DNA of 11,853 bases from Bacteroidales bacterium GP4. GTDB lineage: Bacteria > Bacteroidota > Bacteroidia > Bacteroidales > Muribaculaceae. Positions 1 through 6,691 of the stretch are shown one piece after another. The notes under the pieces were generated by a model, which saw only the letters and a list, made by a program, of their open reading frames with translations, was not told the origin of the DNA and ran no database searches. The position numbers and the translations under genes were made by a program. The stretch spans positions 5,902 through 17,754 of the forward strand of contig DAAL01000013.1 of NCBI GenBank assembly GCA_001701065.1, read 5' to 3'. Numbering within the stretch: position 1 is the stretch's first letter; every line of letters starts with the position of its first letter.

Positions 1-3000
1 GGTGCGAATGCTCAGGCTGTGTTGAATTCCGTTATCGCGCCTTTGGAAGAATCCATAAACGGTGCGGAAGGTATGACCTACATGGAATCAACCGCAACAA
101 ACATGGGTAGTGCCACTATCAACGTGTACTTCAAACAAGGTTTTGACCCTGACATGGCTGCAGTGGACGTTCAGAACCGTGTGGCTAAGGCTCAAGGTCT
201 TCTTCCTTCCGAGGTTACACAAGTGGGTGTCATCACTCAGAAACGTCAGACCTCAATGCTTGTGGGTGTGACACTTTACGATGAATCAGGGCAATACCCC
301 GAAAGCTTCATCGAGAACTACATGAAAATCAATATCGTGCCTCAGCTGCAGCGTATATCAGGTGTGGGCGATGTGATGGTCATGGGTGCCGACTACTCAA
401 TGCGTATATGGTTAAAGCCCGATGTTATGGCTCAATACAACCTGATGCCTACCGATGTATCTTCGGCGCTTGCCGAACAGAACTTGGAAGCTGCTCCCGG
501 TGGATTCGGTCAGCAGGGCGACCAAAGCTTTGAGTATACACTTCGCTACAAAGGTCGTCTTGTAACTCCCGAAGAGTTCGAAAACATTGTTGTGCGCGCT
601 ACACCCAACGGCGAAGTCCTCTATCTTAAGGACGTTGCCGACGTGGAACTTGGACGTGTGTCCTATGGTTTCCACAATAAGATGAACGGATACCCGGCTG
701 TTACATCCATGGTGTTCCAGACTGCCGGTTCCAATGCACGTGAAATCATTCACGATGTGTTGGCATTCACCGACCAGCTTAAGAAAGAGCTTCCTAAAGG
801 TCTTGGAGTTGAAATTCCTCTAAACGTCGACTCATTCTTAAGCGCGTCTATCCACGAGGTTATCAAGACTCTTATCGAAGCATTCGTGCTTGTGTTCTTT
901 GTGGTGTACATCTTCCTTCAGGACTTCCGTTCTACCATCATTCCCGCCATCGCCATTCCTGTGGCGCTTATCGGTACATTCTTCTTCCTCAACCTCATCG
1001 GATTCTCGATGAACTTGATTACCCTCTCGGCTCTTGTCCTGGCGATAGCCATTGTGGTGGACGATGCCATTGTGGTGGTGGAGGCGGTGCACGCCAAGCT
1101 CGATGTGGGATATAAGAATGCGCGTAAAGCGTCCATCGATGCCATGAGCGAGATAGGCTCCGCCATTATATCCATCACTTTGGTTATGATGCTTGTGTTT
1201 ATTCCCGTGTCGTTTATGCCGGGAACAGCAGGTGTGTTCTATCGTCAGTTCGGTCTTACTATGGCTATAGCCATCGGTCTTTCGGCTTTGAACGCATTGA
1301 CGCTTTCGCCTGCGCTGTGTGCTGTGTTCCTGAAGCCCCACAATTCCGAGGACACCCTCAAGGAACGTCTCGGCAAAGCTTACTCAGCTGCCGGCGAAGT
1401 GATGGTGCAGAAGACTAAACGCTCTTTCGGCGTTAACTTCCCTCCGATAGTTACACTTCTGCTCCTCTGCGCTACCATTTTCTTCATGATTCAGAACTAC
1501 TTCAGCTTTGAGAACGTGATTCTCGGCATTGTAGCTGTGGTAGTGGCTATCCTCACTGTGCTTGGTCTTTTCGGAAAACGTTTCCACCGTGCATTCGAGA
1601 ACGGCTATGGCAAGACTTTGAAAGCATATAAGAAAGGTGTGGAATTCTTCTCCCGCCACAAGATTTCTTCTTTCGCCACAGTGGCTGCATCCATCGCCAT
1701 CCTTGTGTGGTTGATGAATATTACCCCTACAGGTCTTGTCCCCAATGAGGACACCGGTACTGTGTTTGTCATGGTGAATATGCCTCCGGGCACCTCTCAG
1801 GAACGCACAACCGAAACTCTTGACCAAGTGGACGCTATCATCGGTCAGATTCCGGCTGTAGAAAGCCGCACCTTGATTAATGGTTACAGCTTCATCGCAG
1901 GTCAAGGTTCTACCTATGGTACATTTATTATCCGTCTTGTCGACTGGGACAAGCGTACTGAAAGCTCCGACCAGGTAATCCAGCAGCTTTACGGCATGAC
2001 CGGTCAGCAGATCAAGGACGGTAACGTGATGATATTCGCACCGCCTATGATTACCGGTTACTCCGTGACCAACGGTTTTGAAATCAAGATGCAGGATAAA
2101 ACCGGTGGTGACATAAACCAGTTCTTCCAGGTTGTCCAGCAGTTCCTTGGCGCGTTGAACCAACGTCCCGAAATCCAGATGGCTTACACCACTTTCAACC
2201 CCACATTCCCGCAGTACCGCGTGGACATCGACGCAGCTAAAGCAAAGCAGGCAGGCATAAGCCCCAAGACCATCCTGACCACACTTCAGGGATATTACGG
2301 CGGTATGTACGTGTCCAACTTCAACCGTTTCGGTAAAATCTACCGTGTTATGATGCAGGCTGCTCCCGAAGCGCGTGTGTCACCCGAAACATTGAAGAAC
2401 ATAAAGATACGCAACGGCAACGAAATGGCTTCGCTTGAGAACTTCGTGACCCTGACCCGCATCTACGGTCCTGACTTGCTCAACCGTTTCAATATGTACC
2501 AGTCCATTTCAGTGACCGGTTCTCCTAACCCCGGATACTCTTCAGGTCAGGCTATCGCGGCAATTCAGGAAGTTGCTGCTCAATATCTGCCCCAGGGTTA
2601 CGGTTACGAATACTCCGGTATGACCCGTGAGGAAGCCGGTTCGTCAAGCAACTCCACCGGTATCATCTTCGGATTGTGTCTATTGTTCGTGTACTTGCTT
2701 CTTTCGGCTCAGTACGAAAGCTACATTATTCCATGGGCGGTTATCCTCTCCATTCCGTTCGGTCTTATGGGTTCGTTCATCTTCGCGCAGATATTCGGCA
2801 TATCCAACAACATCTACTTCCAGATTGCGTTGATCATGCTTATCGGTCTTTTGGCGAAGAATGCCATCCTTATCGTTGAGTTCGCGCTCGAACGTCGTCG
2901 TACAGGTATGGACATCCTCAATGCGGCTATTGCCGGTGCGGCTGCCCGTCTTCGTCCTATCTTGATGACATCTCTCGCTCTTATCATCGGTCTTCTCCCC

Positions 3001-3213
3001 ATGATGCTCGCCCACGGCGTAGGTGCTAATTCTAACCGCGCCCTCGGTACAGGCTCCATCGGAGGTATGTTGATTGGTATGATTCTTCAGGTGCTTATAG
3101 TTCCCGCATTGTTCGTGGCATTCCAGATGATTCAGGAGAAATTCACTCCTATGAAGTGGGAAGACACTGACAATTCAGGACTTGAATCCGAAATCGAGCA
3201 ATACTCTCATTAA
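1..3213 (+). CDS. RND multidrug efflux pump, inner-membrane permease (AcrB/MexB-like, HAE1 family), 5' end cut by window
   Basis: Proton-driven inner-membrane pump of a tripartite efflux system, passing drugs, detergents or similar compounds to an outer-membrane channel. The frame is open from base 1. The first visible residues (GANAQ) match the GADAK region near AcrB residue 51, so about 50 residues including TM1 are missing. The GTG at 19 is internal. Proton-relay residues are present (numbered from the first visible codon): the Asp pair at 354-355 in IVVDDAIVVVEA, Lys953 in LLAKNAILIVEFA, and arginines 983/985 in AARLRP. The Asp-to-Lys distance is 598 residues against about 532 in AcrB. 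The excess lies after TM6 (about residues 447-526) and contains two extra hydrophobic segments. The gene for the outer-membrane partner starts 24 bases after the stop, and a membrane-fusion (AcrA-like) gene is expected upstream. The family call is very secure. The substrate cannot be told. Confidence 0.97.
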   Translation, partial: GANAQAVLNSVIAPLEESINGAEGMTYMESTATNMGSATINVYFKQGFDPDMAAVDVQNRVAKAQGLLPSEVTQVGVITQKRQTSMLVGVTLYDESGQYPESFIENYMKINIVPQLQRISGVGDVMVMGADYSMRIWLKPDVMAQYNLMPTDVSSALAEQNLEAAPGGFGQQGDQSFEYTLRYKGRLVTPEEFENIVVRATPNGEVLYLKDVADVELGRVSYGFHNKMNGYPAVTSMVFQTAGSNAREIIHDVLAFTDQLKKELPKGLGVEIPLNVDSFLSASIHEVIKTLIEAFVLVFFVVYIFLQDFRSTIIPAIAIPVALIGTFFFLNLIGFSMNLITLSALVLAIAIVVDDAIVVVEAVHAKLDVGYKNARKASIDAMSEIGSAIISITLVMMLVFIPVSFMPGTAGVFYRQFGLTMAIAIGLSALNALTLSPALCAVFLKPHNSEDTLKERLGKAYSAAGEVMVQKTKRSFGVNFPPIVTLLLLCATIFFMIQNYFSFENVILGIVAVVVAILTVLGLFGKRFHRAFENGYGKTLKAYKKGVEFFSRHKISSFATVAASIAILVWLMNITPTGLVPNEDTGTVFVMVNMPPGTSQERTTETLDQVDAIIGQIPAVESRTLINGYSFIAGQGSTYGTFIIRLVDWDKRTESSDQVIQQLYGMTGQQIKDGNVMIFAPPMITGYSVTNGFEIKMQDKTGGDINQFFQVVQQFLGALNQRPEIQMAYTTFNPTFPQYRVDIDAAKAKQAGISPKTILTTLQGYYGGMYVSNFNRFGKIYRVMMQAAPEARVSPETLKNIKIRNGNEMASLENFVTLTRIYGPDLLNRFNMYQSISVTGSPNPGYSSGQAIAAIQEVAAQYLPQGYGYEYSGMTREEAGSSSNSTGIIFGLCLLFVYLLLSAQYESYIIPWAVILSIPFGLMGSFIFAQIFGISNNIYFQIALIMLIGLLAKNAILIVEFALERRRTGMDILNAAIAGAAARLRPILMTSLALIIGLLPMMLAHGVGANSNRALGTGSIGGMLIGMILQVLIVPALFVAFQMIQEKFTPMKWEDTDNSGLESEIEQYSH

Positions 3214-3237
3214 TTCATCTTTCATTGACTTAGAACT

Positions 3238-4626
3238 ATGAACTATATATCACGTATCACAATAACCCTTATAGGTGTGGGAGCTTTGTCAAGCTGCCAC
3301 ATCTATAAGAAATTCGAGATGCCCACTGACTCTCCCCTCACCGCGCAGTACGCCGAGTTGAAGGACAGCCCTGTCGATTCGCTTGCTTTCGGAAATCTGC
3401 AGTGGCAGCAGGTGTTCACTGACCCCACTTTGGTGAGCTTCATAAACAAAGCGTTGGAGAACAACACCGATCTCGCCAACGCCAAACTGAATGTGGACAT
3501 AGCCCAGGCACAGCTTAAAGGCGCGCGGTTGAGCTATCTCCCCTCATTGACCCTCGGAACAGCCACAGGAGCCAAAGCTTACTATGACTATCCCGGAATG
3601 CGCGACCTGCCTTGGACTTACTCAGTGCCCTTGTCGGCGCAGTGGGAAATTGACATCTTCGGCAAGCTCCTCAACTCCAACCGCAAGGCTAAAGCGGCGT
3701 TGATGCAGACCGAAGCCTATGTTCAGGCTGTGCGCTCTCAGCTTATTGCCGGAGTGGCTTCATGCTACTACACCATCGCAATGCTTGAAAAGCAACTCAG
3801 CATAAGCCGTCAGACTGCCGAATACTGGGCTGAAAGCGTGGAAATCATGAAGAATTTCAAGCTTGCAGGACGTGTGAACGAATCAGCGGTAGTGCAAAGC
3901 ACCGCCAACTACTACAGCGTGCTTGCGTCCATCACTGACCTTGAAGTGGCATTGCATGAGGCTAACAACAGCCTGTCACTGCTCATTAAGGAAACTCCGC
4001 AGCAATGGGACATCTCAGCCGATGCCACCCTCACCCTTCCCGAAATGCTTCGCGACAACATCCCAATGCGTGAACTCGCTGCACGTCCCGACGTACTCGC
4101 TGCCGAACAAAGCCTTGCCGTGGCATATTATGCCACCAATCAGGCGCGCGCGGCATTCTATCCCGGATTGAGCATTTCAGGTCAAGGCGGATTCACCAAC
4201 TCCCTCGGTAGCCTCGTGTCAAATCCCGCCAACTGGTTTGCGCAGGTAGCGGCTTCACTCACCGCGCCTATATTTGCCCGCGGTCAGCTCTATTCCAATC
4301 TTGCCGCGACCAAAGCACAGCAGCAGCAGGCTCTCAACAACTTTGAGCAGACTCTTCTCAGCGCAAGCTCCGAAGTGAGCAGCGCCATCATGACCTACAA
4401 TAAGAGCGCCGAGAAAGCTGACATGCTTAAAATGCAAGTGGAAAACCTAAGTAAAGCTGTCGAATACACTGAGGAACTGCTTGCACTCGACGGAACATCC
4501 ACTTATCTGGAAGTCTTGACTGCCCAGCAGAGCCTTCTTGCCGCTCAATTGTCACAAGTGGCATGCGAGAACACAAGGACCCGCGCAGCTATTAACCTTT
4601 ATCAATCACTCGGAGGAGGTCGTTAG
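3238..4626 (+). CDS. TolC/OprM-like outer-membrane efflux lipoprotein (OEP/NodT family)
   Basis: Outer-membrane channel of the tripartite pump encoded just upstream. The protein has 462 residues, normal for the family. The N-terminus is a lipoprotein signal: a short hydrophobic stretch ending in the lipobox LSSC with Cys20 as the lipidated residue, as in OprM/NodT proteins and unlike E. coli TolC. Two outer-membrane-efflux repeats follow (about residues 60-245 and 270-460). They carry characteristic stretches such as AARPDVLAAEQ at 281-291 and the Gln/Ala/Leu-rich helix after LDGTSTYLEVLTAQQ near 417-431. Long alpha-helical segments predominate, as expected for the periplasmic tunnel. The ATG lies 24 bases after the pump stop, so the two genes are almost certainly cotranscribed. 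The start is fixed by the signal peptide. Confidence 0.95.
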   Translation: MNYISRITITLIGVGALSSCHIYKKFEMPTDSPLTAQYAELKDSPVDSLAFGNLQWQQVFTDPTLVSFINKALENNTDLANAKLNVDIAQAQLKGARLSYLPSLTLGTATGAKAYYDYPGMRDLPWTYSVPLSAQWEIDIFGKLLNSNRKAKAALMQTEAYVQAVRSQLIAGVASCYYTIAMLEKQLSISRQTAEYWAESVEIMKNFKLAGRVNESAVVQSTANYYSVLASITDLEVALHEANNSLSLLIKETPQQWDISADATLTLPEMLRDNIPMRELAARPDVLAAEQSLAVAYYATNQARAAFYPGLSISGQGGFTNSLGSLVSNPANWFAQVAASLTAPIFARGQLYSNLAATKAQQQQALNNFEQTLLSASSEVSSAIMTYNKSAEKADMLKMQVENLSKAVEYTEELLALDGTSTYLEVLTAQQSLLAAQLSQVACENTRTRAAINLYQSLGGGR

Positions 4627-4641
4627 CTCTCCCTCTTTTTT
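4612..4641 (+). terminator. Possible weak terminator or attenuator at the end of the efflux operon
   Basis: A short imperfect hairpin (GGAG-G-AG paired with CTCTCC, one bulged G, 8-base loop) spans the stop codon of the outer-membrane gene and is followed by six T. The stem is only about six pairs, so it may give partial readthrough into lpxA rather than full termination. Only a weak promoter-like box (TAAATTTA, 4652-4659) lies before lpxA, and it has no partner -33 box. Confidence 0.3.
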
Positions 4642-4667
4642 AAACACCCTCTAAATTTAATGTAATT

Positions 4668-5453
4668 ATGATTAGTCCTTTAGCCCATGTTGACCCGTCA
4701 GCTAAGATTGGCAACAATGTGACAATTCATCCGTTTGCTTTCATCGACGCTGACGTGGAGATAGGCGACGAATGCGAGATTATGCCCTATGTAAGCATAA
4801 TACGAGGAACCCGCTTAGGCCGTCACAACAAGATATATCAAGGTGCTATCATCGGTGCTGACCCTCAGGATTTCCGTTGGAAAGGCGAAAAGACTTACTG
4901 CACCATCGGCGACAACAATGTCATCCGTGAATTTGTGATTATCAACCGCGGCATACGCACCTCCGGAGGCACTACCATCGGAAGCGATTGCTTCATCATG
5001 GCGGAAACCCACATAGGTCATGACTGCGAGATTAAAGGCAAGACTGTCCTTGGCAACGGCGTGATGATGGCTGGCGACTGCAAGGTAGGAATGTGCACAA
5101 TATTGTCGTCCAACGCCATGCTCCACGAACGAAGCGAGGTAGGCGACTGGGTGCTTGTGAAAGGCGGATGCCGCATTGCCGGAAACGTCCCCCCTTACAT
5201 CGTGATAGCCCACAACCCGGCATCCTACTACGGAATCAACGCCGTAATTATGCGTAAACACGGATTCACCGAAGAGCAGATTGACGATGTGGCTAAGAGC
5301 TACCGCCACATTTACCAGTCAGGAACCTCCGTGTTCAACGCCCTTCAGCGTGTGGAAGCCGACGTTGCTCCCAGCGACATCCGCTCCAACATCCTTGACT
5401 TCATCGAAAGCCATAATCACAAGATTATAGCCATTCCTAAGGATTACGAATAA
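4668..5453 (+). CDS. lpxA: LpxA-family UDP-N-acetylglucosamine O-acyltransferase (divergent active-site surroundings)
   Basis: LpxA transfers a 3-hydroxyacyl chain from acyl carrier protein to UDP-GlcNAc, the first cytoplasmic step of lipid A synthesis. The 261-residue protein begins with left-handed beta-helix hexapeptide repeats (about 1-185: IG-N-V-I-type turns such as AKIGNN, VEIGDE, CTIGDN) and ends in the helical C-terminal domain (about 195-261), as in LpxA. His115 and His118 in ETHIGHDC match E. coli His122 and catalytic His125, and His153 matches His160. Other normally conserved positions differ: Arg70 for Lys76, Asp137 for His144, Glu154 for Gln161, and Lys197-His198 for Arg204-Arg205. 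No lpxC, lpxD, fabZ or lpxB lies nearby. It may be the cell's LpxA or a second LpxA-like paralogue with another acyl acceptor or chain length. The family is clear but the exact role less so. Confidence 0.85.
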   Translation: MISPLAHVDPSAKIGNNVTIHPFAFIDADVEIGDECEIMPYVSIIRGTRLGRHNKIYQGAIIGADPQDFRWKGEKTYCTIGDNNVIREFVIINRGIRTSGGTTIGSDCFIMAETHIGHDCEIKGKTVLGNGVMMAGDCKVGMCTILSSNAMLHERSEVGDWVLVKGGCRIAGNVPPYIVIAHNPASYYGINAVIMRKHGFTEEQIDDVAKSYRHIYQSGTSVFNALQRVEADVAPSDIRSNILDFIESHNHKIIAIPKDYE

Positions 5454-5474
5454 ATATTCACCTTTTTTCTATAT

Positions 5475-5523
5475 AAACAAGCGGCTTCACGTGCTAAAGC
5501 ATCGTGTGCCGCTTGTTTTTTTT
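5475..5523 (+). terminator. Strong intrinsic terminator after lpxA
   Basis: A perfect 11-base-pair outer stem (5475-5485 with 5508-5518, AAACAAGCGGC/GCCGCTTGTTT) encloses a second nested stem (CACG-TGCT-AA-AGCA-T-CGTG). It ends in a run of eight T (5516-5523). It lies 21 bases after the lpxA stop and ends the transcript coming from upstream. Confidence 0.9.
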
Positions 5524-5543
5524 AAACGAAAGTCATAACTTTG
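5512..5543 (+). promoter_or_regulatory. Bacteroidetes-type promoter for the lipid-kinase gene
   Basis: TAACTTTG at 5536-5543 matches the Bacteroidetes -7 consensus TAnnTTTG exactly. CTTG at 5512-5515 is a one-mismatch -33 box (TTTG) 20 bases upstream, within the normal spacing. The -33 box sits inside the right arm and T-run of the preceding terminator. Transcription would start near 5549, leaving a leader of only about a dozen bases before the ATG at 5562. Confidence 0.6.
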
Positions 5544-5561
5544 TGATAAAGTTTACTTTTG

Positions 5562-6533
5562 ATGGAAAAACGTCGCAAACTACAACTCATAATAAATCCC
5601 ATATCAGGATTAGGCACCAAAGAAGGGATTGAAGCTCTTGCCAAGTCCCGGCTGGAGGCTAAAGGTTTTGAAGTCAACTCAGCTTACACTTGCGGAAGAG
5701 GAGATGCCACACGTCTTGCCAAGAAAGCCGTAAAGGAAGGCTACTATGGGGTGATAGCTGTGGGCGGCGACGGCACTGTCAACGAAACCGCAAGAGCGCT
5801 TTGCGACACTGACACCGCGCTTGGCATAATCCCCTGCGGTTCAGGCAACGGACTTGCGCGACATCTCGGAATACCGGTAAGCGCGTCAGCCGCAATCAAA
5901 ATCATCGAAAATGACCACATAATCCAGAGCGATTACGGATCGGTCAACGATAATCCTTTCTTCTGCACCTTCGGAGTGGGCTTCGACGCGGCTGTGAGCA
6001 GCAACTTCGCCCGGCAGCACCGCCGGGGAAAACTCACTTACATCCGCAGCGCAATCGAAGAGTACATAAAATTCCATCCCCAGGTATACGCCGTGAGCGC
6101 CAACGGGCATGTGCTTACCGAAAAGGCGTTTCTGATAGCTGTGTGCAACGCATCCCAGTACGGCAACAACGCCTACATCGCTCCCACGGCAAGCATAACC
6201 GACGGACTGCTTGATATTACAATAATACATTCCGGCAATCCCATCAACGAGGCATTCCTCGGAGTGGGGCTGTTCACCGGCTACATAAACTCCAACACCC
6301 TGATACACACATTCCGGGCTCCTGCCGCCATTATCTATCGCCAAGATAAAGGTCCGGCTCATCTTGACGGCGAACCTATAACCATCGATGACACAATGGA
6401 CATTAAGTGCCATGCCAACGCACTTAAAATTTTTGCTACGGACAAGGAAATTAAATTCCGTCCTTTTTTCACTCCGGTCGAGAATTTCTTCAGTGATTTA
6501 TATTACTCATTATCAAGAGCTTTTTCACGATAA
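5562..6533 (+). CDS. Diacylglycerol/sphingosine kinase-family lipid kinase (LCB5/DagK-like)
   Basis: ATP-dependent lipid kinase of the DAGK catalytic-domain family (YegS/DgkB/LCB5), phosphorylating diacylglycerol or, in Bacteroidetes, possibly a sphingoid base. The protein has 323 residues, typical of the family. The nucleotide-binding motifs are intact: NPISG at 12-16, GGDGTVNE at 68-75, and GSGNGLAR at 93-100. Later family signatures are the phrases TDGLLD and HLDGEP in the C-terminal beta-sandwich half. No membrane segment or signal is seen, so it is cytosolic or membrane-peripheral. I chose ATG 5562. An in-frame TTG at 5559 directly before it is possible but unnecessary. It has its own promoter and is flanked by a strong terminator and a 158-base gap, so it is probably monocistronic. 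The lipid substrate cannot be decided from sequence. Confidence 0.9.
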   Translation: MEKRRKLQLIINPISGLGTKEGIEALAKSRLEAKGFEVNSAYTCGRGDATRLAKKAVKEGYYGVIAVGGDGTVNETARALCDTDTALGIIPCGSGNGLARHLGIPVSASAAIKIIENDHIIQSDYGSVNDNPFFCTFGVGFDAAVSSNFARQHRRGKLTYIRSAIEEYIKFHPQVYAVSANGHVLTEKAFLIAVCNASQYGNNAYIAPTASITDGLLDITIIHSGNPINEAFLGVGLFTGYINSNTLIHTFRAPAAIIYRQDKGPAHLDGEPITIDDTMDIKCHANALKIFATDKEIKFRPFFTPVENFFSDLYYSLSRAFSR

Positions 6534-6603
6534 TTGATCAGTGTACAACTTACAATAACTTATTCCGGCTGCACAATTTTCCAATTATTTTCTTCTCTTT
6601 TTT

Positions 6604-6676
6604 CTTGTACATTAGCAAAAAAATAGTTAACATTGTAAATCATTCATAACCATTTAACCGACGAATACTAACTTTA
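6604..6676 (+). promoter_or_regulatory. Candidate promoter region of the glycogen cluster
   Basis: The 158-base gap 6534-6691 is A/T-rich. CTTG (6604-6607), a 20-base spacer and TAACATTG (6628-6635) match the Bacteroidetes -33/-7 pattern with one mismatch in each box. This would give a leader of about 50 bases. A second -7-like box, TAACTTTA (6669-6676), lies closer to the start but lacks a -33 partner. No convincing hairpin terminator for the upstream kinase gene and no riboswitch was seen here. Confidence 0.45.
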
Positions 6677-6691
6677 CAATACTATACCTAA

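Noticed and set aside
19..21. GTG as the start of the RND pump gene
   Set aside because: The frame is open to base 1 and the residues before the GTG match the AcrB family, so the true start is upstream of the window.
5559..5561. TTG as the start of the lipid-kinase gene
   Set aside because: An ATG follows immediately at 5562. The extra codon adds nothing and the predicted leader is already very short.
6534..6603. A possible terminator or small RNA after the lipid-kinase gene
   Set aside because: The stretch is A/T-rich with T-runs and a TGATCA palindrome, but no G/C-rich stem precedes a T-run, so nothing can be supported.
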